Both the position numbers and the translations under genes were made by a program. A stretch of 64,000 bases of DNA from Bradyrhizobium sp. OK095 (GTDB lineage Bacteria; Pseudomonadota; Alphaproteobacteria; Rhizobiales; Xanthobacteraceae), in assembly GCF_900109945.1 (NCBI RefSeq), contig NZ_FOBX01000017.1, forward strand, positions 94,539-158,538, given 5' to 3'. Positions 52,215 to 59,856 of this stretch are shown piece by piece (positions within the stretch are counted from its first letter, which is position 1; each line of letters begins with the position of its first letter). The notes under the pieces were generated by a model. The model saw only the letters and a program-made list of their open reading frames with translations. It was not told the origin of the DNA and searched no databases.

Positions 52215-52246
52215 GCGGGCAGGGCGCGACAGCTCGCCCCGCCCGC
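52215..52246. terminator. bidirectional hairpin between small secreted gene and aroG
   Basis: GCGGGC-A-GGGCG and CGCCC-C-GCCCGC pair (one mismatch) around an 8-base loop, in the 54-base gap of two convergent genes. Confidence 0.7.
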
Positions 52247-52256
52247 GATTTCAGGC

Positions 52257-53342
52257 TTACGCCGTCCGCTCGTGCAGCCCCGCGCGCTGGGTGTTGCGCC
52301 GGATCTCAACCGCGTCCGCGAGCTGCTTGAGCGTGGTTTCGGTCGTCGCCCAGTCGATGCATCCGTCGGTGATGCTTTGACCGTAAGTGAGCGGCTTGCC
52401 CGGCACCACGTCCTGCCGGCCCGCGACGAGATTGCTCTCGATCATCACACCCATGATGCGGTTCTCGCCGCCGGAAATCTGGCCGGCGATATCGGTCATG
52501 ACCAGCGGCTGGTTCTCCGGCTTCTTGCTCGAATTGGCATGGCTCGCATCCACCATCACCAGCGGCGCGACGCCGGCTTTCGCCAGATCGTTGCAGGCCT
52601 CCGCGACGTTCGCCGCGTCGTAGTTCGGCTTGCTGCCGCCGCGCAGGATGATGTGGCAGTCCTCATTGCCTGCGGTCGAGGCGATCGCCGAGCGGCCGAG
52701 TTTTGTCACGGCCATGAAATGGTGCGGATGCGAGGCCGACTTCACGGCGTCTGCTGCGATGCGCACATTGCCGTCGGTGCCGTTCTTGAAGCCGACCGGA
52801 CAGGACAGCCCCGAGGCCAGCTCGCGATGAATCTGGCTCTCGGTCGTGCGCGCGCCGATCGCGGCCCAGGACACGAGATCCGCGATGTATTGCGGCGTCG
52901 TCATGTCCAGGAATTCAGCGCCGGCGGGCAGGCCGAGATTGTTCACCGCCGACAGCACGTTGCGCGCCAGCCGCAGGCCCTTGTTGATGTCGAAGCTGCC
53001 GTCCAGATCAGGGTCGTTGATCAGGCCCTTCCAGCCGACGGTGGTGCGTGGCTTCTCGAAATAGACCCGCATCACGATCTCGAGCTGGTCGGAGAGCTCT
53101 TCGCGCAAGCCAGCAAGGCGCTCGGCATACTCGAGCGCGGCCTTCGGGTCATGCACCGAGCAGGGGCCGACCACGACCAGGAGGCGGTCGTCCTGGCCGT
53201 TGAGGATGGCGTGGATGGCGTTGCGCGCCGCCATCACCACCCGCGTTGCCGTGAGCGTGCGCGGGACTTCCCGCATCACCTCATCCGGCGTGCTCAGCTC
53301 TTTCAGTTCGCGGATACGAAGATCGTCTGTCGTGCTCAGCAC
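52257..53342 (-). CDS. aroG: 3-deoxy-7-phosphoheptulonate synthase, class I (DAHP synthase)
   Basis: 361 residues. First step of aromatic amino-acid synthesis: erythrose 4-phosphate plus PEP. AroG-type motifs: VVVGPCSVHDPKAALEYAERL, VGWKGLINDPDLDGSFDIN, GARTTESQIHRELASGLSCP, VGFKNGTDGNVRIAADAV, HIILRGGSKPNYD and PLVMVDASHANSSKK. Starts at GTG 53342 with AGGAG 8 bases before it. The 5' leader holds an aromatic-rich leader peptide and an attenuator terminator, so expression is probably controlled by aromatic aminoacyl-tRNA supply in addition to any feedback inhibition. Confidence 0.93.
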   Translation of the reverse strand: MLSTTDDLRIRELKELSTPDEVMREVPRTLTATRVVMAARNAIHAILNGQDDRLLVVVGPCSVHDPKAALEYAERLAGLREELSDQLEIVMRVYFEKPRTTVGWKGLINDPDLDGSFDINKGLRLARNVLSAVNNLGLPAGAEFLDMTTPQYIADLVSWAAIGARTTESQIHRELASGLSCPVGFKNGTDGNVRIAADAVKSASHPHHFMAVTKLGRSAIASTAGNEDCHIILRGGSKPNYDAANVAEACNDLAKAGVAPLVMVDASHANSSKKPENQPLVMTDIAGQISGGENRIMGVMIESNLVAGRQDVVPGKPLTYGQSITDGCIDWATTETTLKQLADAVEIRRNTQRAGLHERTA

Positions 53343-53384
53343 GGCGGGCTCCTGTCATTTTGAGAACCTGCCGGCCAATAAAAA

Positions 53385-53405
53385 AGCCGCCAGGATTTGG
53401 CGGCT
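53385..53405 (-). terminator. attenuator terminator of aroG
   Basis: On the minus strand AGCCGCC-AAATCCT-GGCGGCT then TTTTTATT: a 7-bp perfect stem, 7-base loop and T-run, 25 bases after the leader stop and 43 bases before aroG. The left arm (CCGCCA, 53398-53403) can alternatively pair with TGGCGG at 53453-53458 within the leader ORF. Confidence 0.85.
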
Positions 53406-53429
53406 GTTCGGACTAGATGCTGCAATTTG

Positions 53430-53510
53430 TCAGATTGAGCGTGATCCTCCCACCGCCAGCGAGCTGTCGTAGCTAAAGTACCAATAAAAGCTGGTGGCGA
53501 CGGTGATCAT
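53430..53510 (-). CDS. aromatic leader peptide of aroG (26 aa)
   Basis: The ORF begins MITVATS, then FYWYFSY (codons 8-14: six aromatic residues of seven, with Phe, Tyr and Trp all present), then DSSLAVGGSRSI and TGA. Three mutually exclusive pairings are visible: codons 5-7 (CCAGC, 53490-53494) with GCTGG at 53456-53460; TGGCGG at 53453-53458 with CCGCCA of the terminator arm; and the terminator itself. A ribosome stalled at codons 8-14 masks the first segment and frees the second, which then prevents termination. There is no ribosome-binding site and the predicted transcription start coincides with the ATG, so a leaderless message is likely. Confidence 0.85.
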   Translation of the reverse strand: MITVATSFYWYFSYDSSLAVGGSRSI

Positions 53511-53517
53511 GGAGCGT

Positions 53518-53546
53518 CATATAGCGTGCCGCTGGCGGGTTGTCAC
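53518..53546 (-). promoter_or_regulatory. predicted promoter of the aroG leader
   Basis: Minus strand GTGACA (53541-53546), 17-base spacer, TATATG (53518-53523), then 7 bases to the leader ATG at 53510. The -35 is one base from TTGACA, the -10 matches 4 of 6. Transcription would begin at the A of the ATG. Confidence 0.65.
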
Positions 53547-53579
53547 CCCCCAAAACGGCGCAGGGCGCGACGGGGCCTC

Positions 53580-54158
53580 TCAACTGTTGCTGTTGCGTGC
53601 CGCCAGCGCCATGCCGATCAGGGTGGCGCCGCCAAACAGCAAATTGATACCGACGAGGACTCCGATCGCCCATTCCGCTGAGCTCGGCAGTCCCGTGATC
53701 ACCATGAAAGCGATCACGATGTCGACGAGTCCCGAGATCAGCAGCCACGACCAGCGGCCGCTAAGTTCGCGGCGATGCTCCAGCGCATACATGATGGTGG
53801 CGACACCCTCGGCCAGAAAGTAGGCGCCGAGCACGATGGTCAGCGTCAGCACGGCCTGCATCGGCCGGGCCAGCAACAGCATGCCGGCGAGCACGGCGAG
53901 CGCCGCCGAGATCAGCGACCACCAGAAGCCCGGCGTGCTGCGCGCCCAATAGGTCACGATCAGGCCGCCGATGCCGCTGATCAAAAACATCCAGCCGAGG
54001 ACAATCGCGATCGCAAGACTGGCGAGCGGCGGCACGATCAGCGCGGCGATGCCCAGCACGGCAAGCAGGATGCCTTCGAACAAAAAGGCCTTCCAATGCG
54101 CCTTCACCGTTTGGCTCATGGCGGATTGCAGCCGTGAAAGATCCTCGGGCGATGTCAT
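53580..54158 (-). CDS. HdeD-family membrane protein
   Basis: 192 residues with six hydrophobic segments (three pairs) as in HdeD/DUF308 proteins: KAFLFEGILLAVLGIAALIV, VLGWMFLISGIGGLIVTYW, SLISAALAVLAGMLLLARPM, LTLTIVLGAYFLAEGVATIM, WSWLLISGLVDIVIAFMVIT and WAIGVLVGINLLFGGATLIG. Enterobacterial HdeD takes part in acid resistance; role here unknown. The ATG at 54158, behind GGAG, is chosen over 54212. It is 70 bases after the PrsW-like gene and 69 bases before the leader peptide of aroG. Confidence 0.82.
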   Translation of the reverse strand: MTSPEDLSRLQSAMSQTVKAHWKAFLFEGILLAVLGIAALIVPPLASLAIAIVLGWMFLISGIGGLIVTYWARSTPGFWWSLISAALAVLAGMLLLARPMQAVLTLTIVLGAYFLAEGVATIMYALEHRRELSGRWSWLLISGLVDIVIAFMVITGLPSSAEWAIGVLVGINLLFGGATLIGMALAARNSNS

Positions 54159-54227
54159 CGCTAAGCTCCAGCTCGAATGGCGTGTGCCTAATCTAGTGCG
54201 CGCACGGCACACTTGCCATCCCGCGGC

Positions 54228-55268
54228 CTAGCTGCCGCCGTGCGCAGACGAAAAACCTTCGCCGCTGGTGCGGATGCGGTTGCGGCCGAGAATGTAGATC
54301 GCGGTCGTGACGATCAGGAGCGCAAGCCCGAGCAGGATCGAGACGAAGCCGATCGGGATCAGCGCCAGCGTCAGGTTGCGCGCGGGGTTGATCAGCCAGT
54401 GATGGATCGAGGTCAGCACGAAGGCGAGGCCGAGGAAGCCGACGCCGCCGCCGGCGAGCAGCAGCGCCCACATCCGGCGCAGCTGGCTGAGCCGCTCCCG
54501 CGCGATTTCGGTGCGGGGCGCATGGTGGCGCGCGACGCGCCGGACCAGACGGATGGCGAAGGCGATCGAGCTGAAGCCGATCAGCAGGCTCGCAGCGCCG
54601 AGCCACATCCGCAGCGTCGGATCCAGATCCGGCATCCTTTGCAAGGTCAGCAGCGGGAAGTCGAAGGCCGAATGCAGCGCGAGGGGTCCAGCGAAGATCA
54701 GGAGGCGGCTGGAGAGGCGGGCCCAGTCGCGATTGTGGCGGTTCGCGCCCAGCGCCGTGCCGGCCCGGGCGATTGTCAGGTAGGCGCCCGCGATGATGCC
54801 GAGCGCACCGTGGAACGGCACGGTCAGCACGCTGCGCAGCGCGGCCAGCGAACGCCACATCTCGGCATGTTGGACGAGGTAGGCGAGGTTCTCGTAGGCG
54901 GCGAAGCCGAGGCCGACCGCGGCGCCATAGACCACGGTGTCCATCGGATTGGCAAACGTCCGCCGCTTGGTCGAGGAGATCAGCACGATGGCGATCACCT
55001 TGACGGCTTCTTCCGGCAGCGCGACGCCGAAGATCGAATGCATGGCCAGCGCCGCCCAGGGGTTGTCGGGCGCCGCAACCATCTTGGCGAAGGGGGCACG
55101 GGCGAGGCCCAGCAGGGAAATGCTGGCCGCGCCGAGCAGGAACGCGGTCCAGACCTGGGCCGGCGGCCCCGGGCGCTCCTCGGCGGCGATGACGAGCCAC
55201 AGCATCAGCAGCGCCGGGGCGATGGCTGCAGTTCCGATGACGGTGGGGAGCGCTTCAATCAGATACAT
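54228..55268 (-). CDS. PrsW-like intramembrane metalloprotease
   Basis: 346 residues, about nine membrane helices. The protease motifs are PEEAVKVIAIV (Glu86-Glu87 and Lys90), GLGFAAYENLAYL, VPFHGALGIIAG and LALHSAFDFPLL, the His/Glu set of the PrsW/CAAX-protease clan. PrsW in Bacillus starts cleavage of an anti-sigma factor; substrate here is not known and no anti-sigma gene is adjacent. Confidence 0.87.
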   Translation of the reverse strand: MYLIEALPTVIGTAAIAPALLMLWLVIAAEERPGPPAQVWTAFLLGAASISLLGLARAPFAKMVAAPDNPWAALAMHSIFGVALPEEAVKVIAIVLISSTKRRTFANPMDTVVYGAAVGLGFAAYENLAYLVQHAEMWRSLAALRSVLTVPFHGALGIIAGAYLTIARAGTALGANRHNRDWARLSSRLLIFAGPLALHSAFDFPLLTLQRMPDLDPTLRMWLGAASLLIGFSSIAFAIRLVRRVARHHAPRTEIARERLSQLRRMWALLLAGGGVGFLGLAFVLTSIHHWLINPARNLTLALIPIGFVSILLGLALLIVTTAIYILGRNRIRTSGEGFSSAHGGS

Positions 55269-55337
55269 CGGCGTCGAAAATAGGTTCCCTGGCCCGGCTT
55301 ATCTACTTTTACCGATGCGACCATGTGTCATGCGCTT

Positions 55338-55367
55338 GCTGTCGCCTCGCTTAACAGCTGCGACAGC
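55338..55367. repeat. 8-bp perfect inverted repeat in a 615-base gap
   Basis: GCTGTCGC and GCGACAGC with a 14-base loop. The stretch 55269-55590 otherwise shows no convincing gene; a hairpin with regulatory or terminator role is possible. Confidence 0.4.
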
Positions 55368-55590
55368 TTCCGTTCATCTGCGCAGTGATCGCGGTGGAGA
55401 ATGCGAGTGCAATCAACTGCATGATGGGACGTGCTCGCTATCAATGGCAGCGATCCCGCCGCCGACACGAGGCCGCGATTGGTTAGCTGGATCAATGGAA
55501 TGCGAAGGTTTCTTCGATTCACGATGCACGTGTCCCGGCGGCGAGTCCAGAGGCGGCATTCGCTACCTTGGCGCCGCGGCCGGTAGCTGC

Positions 55591-55743
55591 CTAGTCACGC
55601 TTCGTTGTGCGCCTGCGGTGCATTGAGGCACGCCGGGCGCGGGCCTGCTCCAGCTCCCAGAAGGCGCGGACCAGGCATGAGCCGAGACAGGCGGAGATCA
55701 GCAGCAGCAGAAGGGCTTGGTCCAGGGGAGCGAGATGGGTCAT
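55591..55743 (-). CDS. possible small membrane protein (50 aa)
   Basis: Begins MTHLAPLDQALLLLLISACL with a single membrane helix (about residues 9-26), then a basic amphipathic tail (FWELEQARARRAS, RRRTTKRD). No good ribosome-binding site is seen. Single-helix proteins with a basic tail of this kind are plausible, but nothing else supports it. Confidence 0.4.
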   Translation of the reverse strand: MTHLAPLDQALLLLLISACLGSCLVRAFWELEQARARRASMHRRRTTKRD

Positions 55744-55883
55744 GGCGAGGATTAAGCAACGCTCATGCCATGCGTTCCGAGGCGGTCCCGCGGTTTGCGC
55801 AATCGCTCCTTACGCGAAATGACCGTTGTGGCCGCTCGAATCGGGGAACCGGAGAAGGCTCGGGAGCGGCCGCGCCACGGCCC

Positions 55884-56141
55884 TTAGTGGGTCGTGAACG
55901 GCGGCCGCGGCCCGGGCGCAACGTCGAAAGCGCCGAGATGGTATTCCTCGCCGGTCGCCTGATCCGGCAGCGGATACTGCGCGAGCAGGGTGAACGCCGC
56001 CTGCGGATACTGCTTCCAGATATCGAGGTCGCCGGCGGTGATGGTGAGCCAGCCGAACGTGTACATGTAGCGTCCGGGCTCGGTGACCCGGCCAACCCTG
56101 TCCCAGGTGATTTTGTCGAGTTCGACCTTGTCGACTGCCAT
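55884..56141 (-). CDS. small hypothetical protein (85 aa)
   Basis: Starts MAVDKVELDKITWDRVGRVT and continues as a globular-looking chain with YMYTFGWLTITAGDLDIWKQ and YPLPDQATGEEYHLGAFDV. GGGGGA is present 6 bases before the ATG at 56141. Tandem aromatic and acidic residues suggest a small structured domain, but no family is known to me. It lies just upstream of the desaturase gene on the same strand reversed: the desaturase ends at 56237 and this gene starts 95 bases after it, so co-transcription is possible. Confidence 0.65.
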   Translation of the reverse strand: MAVDKVELDKITWDRVGRVTEPGRYMYTFGWLTITAGDLDIWKQYPQAAFTLLAQYPLPDQATGEEYHLGAFDVAPGPRPPFTTH

Positions 56142-56236
56142 TCGGTCCCCCGATCGCAAGTCTGCAAATGACGTCCGGCCTTACGGCACGGACGTTCAAA
56201 AGCTGATCCCGCAATGGGGCCGCGATAGGGCGGCGT

Positions 56237-57250
56237 TCAGCGCGCCGTCGAGGCCGCCCGCGCTTCCGCTTCGGACGCCAGCTCGAGCTGACGGTGCGAG
56301 GCGTGGAAGACGTCGTGGACGAGGCCGATCTTCTCCATGCCGAGAATGATCAGGCCGTTGAGATCGATCTCCCACCAGGCGTGCGAGATATAGGCGTCCC
56401 GCGGGAAGCGGTGATGGTTGTTGTGCAGACCCTCGCCGAAGGTGAGGATCGTGGTCACGAACTCGTTGGTCGAGGCATCGTCGACCTTGAAGCGGCGATA
56501 GCCATAGGCGTGGCAGATCGAGCCGGTGAACTGGCTGACGAAGATCAGCAGATAGGCGCGGAGCAGGCCGGAGAACAGCACGCAGCCGACCATGGTGTGT
56601 ACGCCGCCGAAGGTGTAGCCGATCACGCCGGGGATGAAGACCGCGGACATCCCGTACCAGACCCAACGCGTGCGCACGAAGAACATCGCGATGGGATCGG
56701 CGAGGATATCCTTGGCGTAATATTCGTTGTCGGTGGTCGCATGGTCGAACACCCAGCTGCCTTGGGCGTGCAGAAAACCCTTCAACGCGCTGACATAGCG
56801 ATTGCCGAAGCCGTCGAATTGCGGGCTGTGGGGATCGCCGACATCATCGGCATAGAGATGGTGGCGGCGGTGGTTGGCGACCCATTTCGCAATCGAGCCC
56901 TGCACCGCCATCTGGGCGATGGCGCAGAAGAACACGCGCATGATCGGGCCGGTGCGGAAGCTGCGATGAACGAACAGCCGATGCATGCCGGCGCCGATGC
57001 CGAATGTCGTCAGCGCGAACATCCAGACGAACGTAAACAACTCGACCTTGCCGAGGCCCTGGGTGAAGGCCCAGATGATGCCCGCGACAGCACCGACATA
57101 GAGGATGCCGAGGAGGAGATAGCTCTCGCGCAGCTTGGCCTGCACCAGTGGTCCCTCGGTGATGACGCCGGGTGGAAGCTGCGGCTTGGGCGCGGTCTTC
57201 GTGCTCTGGGCGATCTCTGCCGGGGTGAGCCCGGCATCAGCGATAGACAT
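56237..57250 (-). CDS. membrane fatty acid desaturase (acyl-CoA/acyl-lipid type)
   Basis: 337 residues. The three His boxes of the diiron desaturases are HRLFVHR, HRRHH and HNNHH, in order, with hydrophobic pairs between them. Extra context: WVANHRRHHLYADDVGDPHS and FGEGLHNNHHRFPRDAY match delta-9-type acyl-CoA desaturases. It introduces a cis double bond into saturated acyl chains in the inner membrane. The ATG at 57250 is preferred over the start at 57304. Expression is probably monocistronic from the intergenic region before it. Confidence 0.9.
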   Translation of the reverse strand: MSIADAGLTPAEIAQSTKTAPKPQLPPGVITEGPLVQAKLRESYLLLGILYVGAVAGIIWAFTQGLGKVELFTFVWMFALTTFGIGAGMHRLFVHRSFRTGPIMRVFFCAIAQMAVQGSIAKWVANHRRHHLYADDVGDPHSPQFDGFGNRYVSALKGFLHAQGSWVFDHATTDNEYYAKDILADPIAMFFVRTRWVWYGMSAVFIPGVIGYTFGGVHTMVGCVLFSGLLRAYLLIFVSQFTGSICHAYGYRRFKVDDASTNEFVTTILTFGEGLHNNHHRFPRDAYISHAWWEIDLNGLIILGMEKIGLVHDVFHASHRQLELASEAEARAASTAR

Positions 57251-57372
57251 TCCAGGACTTCCAATACGTGAGAGCCCGCAATGATTGCGGACGTACTGGG
57301 TCACACCCTATCGCGCAGGGGTCACCACCTCCAGTCCTTAGTTAAAAAAGAGTTAAGATCGATCGGGCCGGA

Positions 57373-57999
57373 TCAGGCCGATTGCAGCAAGGGCGAGCGG
57401 ACAATCAGCCGGACCAGGTCGTCGCGCTGCTGCTTCTCGGCGAACTTGACCGCAAAGCCGTTGTCGAATTTGCGGATCACGCGCCCGACGCAGGCGCCCA
57501 CCGCAAGCGGGGTTCCAATCGGCGGGTCGTATTCGCAGGATATCGCGACCCCGGCCGTGGAGACGTCGATGATGAAGCAGGAATGAGTGCTGCCGTCGGC
57601 GAGCGTCAGGAAGGTGTGCGAGACTTGCGGAACGAAGCGGGCGTCGTTGCGATGCTCCAGGACGCTGGCGTCCTTCTGCTTCTTCTCCAGCCAGGTGAGC
57701 TTTTCAGACATCCAGGCGCGCCGTGCCCGCGTCATGTCGAGTTCCATCAGGAAGCCTGCCTTCAGCGTTGCGCTGATGGTGCACTGGAATTCGCCGAAGT
57801 CCTGGAAATAGGAGGTGACACGCTCGCCGATCTTGCCGACGACGGGCACGTCCACGATCATGCGGAACGGCGAGACACGCTTGGTGCGGCAGGCGAAGGT
57901 GCGGAGCTTACCCTCGCAATCGTACCAGCGCGGCAGCGAGTAACTGCCGCTCACGGTGACTTCCACTGCGCGCTGCCTGAGGAACTCGGAGACGGACAT
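57373..57999 (-). CDS. PilZ-domain protein (c-di-GMP binding)
   Basis: 208 residues. The PilZ signature in the C-terminal half is complete: EHRNDARF (RxxxR) and IIDVSTAGVAISCEYDPP ((D/N)xSxxG), so cyclic di-GMP binding is expected. The N-terminal half (about residues 15-95) resembles a second, degenerate PilZ-like barrel as in YcgR-type proteins. The ATG at 57999 is taken; a TTG at 58050 would add 17 residues. It may control motility or exopolysaccharide. No partner gene is adjacent. Confidence 0.85.
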   Translation of the reverse strand: MSVSEFLRQRAVEVTVSGSYSLPRWYDCEGKLRTFACRTKRVSPFRMIVDVPVVGKIGERVTSYFQDFGEFQCTISATLKAGFLMELDMTRARRAWMSEKLTWLEKKQKDASVLEHRNDARFVPQVSHTFLTLADGSTHSCFIIDVSTAGVAISCEYDPPIGTPLAVGACVGRVIRKFDNGFAVKFAEKQQRDDLVRLIVRSPLLQSA

Positions 58000-58164
58000 G
58001 GGGGCCAATCGTGTTTCGGAGTATTTCCGTAGATTCACGGTAGCAATCAAATTCTAAGCAAATGATACCGGCACTCATGAGCAGGGGTAAATTTCCGGTA
58101 AATGCGCAAGTCGGATTGGGCGGCATAGCGCCGCGTTTAGGTGGCCCGCGATCTCACGATTGCG

Positions 58165-58803
58165 TCACCCGAGCACCAGCAGAGCCAGCACGCCAATGGC
58201 CATGGCGAATTTGATCGCCGCCCAGGTCAGGTTGTTCGGCCTGGTCTGAAATCCGAACCATGGCCATGCGCGCCGCATCACCAGCGTTGCGAGCGCCTCG
58301 ACGATGGCGAACGCAAGCGCGGTGCCGGCGATGAAAGACCACGATGTGTCCGGCGGCATCCACGCGGCGAGCCAGGCGGGGGCAGGCGCTCTCAACGCCG
58401 CGAGCAACGCGAACCATCCGAACAGCGATACGAAGGTCTTGATGATGTCGGGGCCGACCGTATCGGGCTCGAACCGGATGCCGATCCTTGCAAGCGCAAG
58501 CTCGATGCGCTCGCCGTCGTCGAGGAAGAGAAAGGCGCCGAGGTAGAGCGGGATGCGCGACTGGAAGAGCAGGGCGATGGCCCCGAACAGGACCGCGTAA
58601 CCGAAGGCATCGCCGAGAATGTCCATGCCGCTCGTGCGCGCGCGCGTCGTCGCAGGCACGGTCTGCGGCTGCGGAAGCGATCTGGCGCGGGCCATGTGCT
58701 CGAGCATCTTGGCGCGCCGGCCTGGCGCGTAAGGCGTCGCACGCTGTATCCAGGGCGGCGGCGCAGCCGACGGGCCGTCCGGGGTTGATTTGCGCTGCTC
58801 CAT
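58165..58803 (-). CDS. hypothetical membrane protein
   Basis: 212 residues. A polar, Pro-rich N-terminal part of about 55 residues precedes four to five hydrophobic segments (for example GYAVLFGAIALLFQS, TFVSLFGWFALLAALRA, FIAGTALAFAIVEALATLVM and the C-terminal IKFAMAIGVLALLVLG). No family is recognised. The start codon has only a weak ACAGG site. Its neighbours on both sides are PilZ proteins, which may be coincidence. Confidence 0.7.
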   Translation of the reverse strand: MEQRKSTPDGPSAAPPPWIQRATPYAPGRRAKMLEHMARARSLPQPQTVPATTRARTSGMDILGDAFGYAVLFGAIALLFQSRIPLYLGAFLFLDDGERIELALARIGIRFEPDTVGPDIIKTFVSLFGWFALLAALRAPAPAWLAAWMPPDTSWSFIAGTALAFAIVEALATLVMRRAWPWFGFQTRPNNLTWAAIKFAMAIGVLALLVLG

Positions 58804-58916
58804 GGCCTGTTGGTCGCCAGCGAGGGTCGGGAAGGTTCATGCCGGAGAAGTGGAAATCGGCGTCAGCCCGTGCGCGCCAGCCAGGGGACGTCGGTGCGCC
58901 GGGGATCAAATCAGGA

Positions 58917-59171
58917 TCAGATGAACTTGATGCCGGCCGACTTGCCGCGGCGCCAGACCACCTGGCAGCTCCGCCCGGTGCGGGCATCGCGCGCGAACGC
59001 CATCCGGATCACGCCCGGGAGCTGGCTTGCATCATCGTCCATCGTGATCTTCGCGCCCGAGGCCGAGATGTCCTGGACCAGGCAATGCCGTGCCGCGAAC
59101 CCGCCGTCGAGCGTGATCCAGGCATGCTGCGACAGCAGCTTGCGGGCTGCGCGCTTCTTGGGCGGTGGCAT
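58917..59171 (-). CDS. single PilZ-domain protein (84 aa)
   Basis: A minimal PilZ domain: KKRAARKLLSQHAWITLDGG with a RxxR-like basic patch, CLVQDISASGAKITMDDD ((D/N)xSxxG-like) and TGRSCQVVWRRGKSAGIKF. The first RxxxR is less perfect than usual, so c-di-GMP binding is likely but not certain. The ATG at 59171 with GGGAG 11 bases before it is chosen over a TTG at 59177. Confidence 0.82.
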   Translation of the reverse strand: MPPPKKRAARKLLSQHAWITLDGGFAARHCLVQDISASGAKITMDDDASQLPGVIRMAFARDARTGRSCQVVWRRGKSAGIKFI

Positions 59172-59394
59172 CGGCAAAGATCTCCCGCTCCAGCGCTAAC
59201 TCAGGGAACCCTAAGAAACCGTTGAAATCGCCGCCGAATGGTGCCGGGGGCGGCGCTATCCACCGGTTCCAAAAGACCGTTCCGAACGGCTTGCCCACCG
59301 GCCCAAAGGACATTATACGTTCGCCCGCTGCAAACCGCCGGGCACGACTCGTGCGGCGCGGCCGTGCCGTCCAAAGCGGTGAGGCCATGCATTT

Positions 59395-59469
59395 GCTCCC
59401 TTCGTCTATCGGTTAGGACGCCACCCTTTCACGGTGGAGAGAGCGGTTCGATTCCGCTAGGGAGCGCCA
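59395..59469 (+). tRNA. tRNA-Glu (anticodon TTC)
   Basis: Acceptor stem GCTCCCT pairs with AGGGAGC, followed by G and an encoded CCA (59467-59469). The anticodon arm CCACC/GGTGG encloses loop CTTTCAC with anticodon TTC at 59428-59430; the T-arm GCGGTTCGATTCCGC is standard. Confidence 0.97.
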
Positions 59470-59494
59470 ACTGTCCGGGTTAGAACCCGAGGCC

Positions 59495-59740
59495 ATGCGT
59501 GCCCCGCTCCTCATCCTCGTCTCGCTCCTGACGACGTCCGCTTCTGCCGCCGAGAGCCTGCGCCTTCCGGCCTCAGAGCCGTCGCAGGCGGGCAAGAATT
59601 TACCCCTGAAGGGCACGGCCGGGACCGCGAAGGCGGGCTCCTGCGCCTCCTATGGCCGTGGCTTCCATATGGTCGAGGCGACCGGCACCTGCGTGAAGAT
59701 CGGCGGCTCGGTCAGCGTCGAGACCACGGTCCGGCGCTAG
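59495..59740 (+). CDS. small secreted protein with a porin-N-terminus-like motif
   Basis: 81 residues. Signal peptide (MRAPLLILVSLLTTSASA), then a Lys-rich spacer and GSCASYGRGFHMVEATGTC followed by VKIGGSVSVETT. The C-x2-YG-x-GF-x-T-x-TC-x-KIGG-x-V pattern is the same as the beginning of Bradyrhizobium porins, but there is no barrel after it. It could be a tiny periplasmic protein derived from, or structurally like, the first porin strand. Its ATG follows the tRNA by 25 bases with no clear ribosome site. Confidence 0.6.
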   Translation: MRAPLLILVSLLTTSASAAESLRLPASEPSQAGKNLPLKGTAGTAKAGSCASYGRGFHMVEATGTCVKIGGSVSVETTVRR

Positions 59741-59856
59741 GCCCGGAACAAAACCGCGAAAACAACCCCATGCACAGTAGCCGTCAAGTGCGGCGGCGCC
59801 TGCGCCAAAGCGGCGATTCATCGCGCGCTTCGAGCAACTTATGCCGCGCCACCGGC

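Noticed and set aside
53473..53748. 91-codon minus-strand ORF overlapping the aroG leader peptide
   Set aside because: Its product is His/Arg-rich shadow sequence; the overlapping 26-codon leader frame explains the region better.
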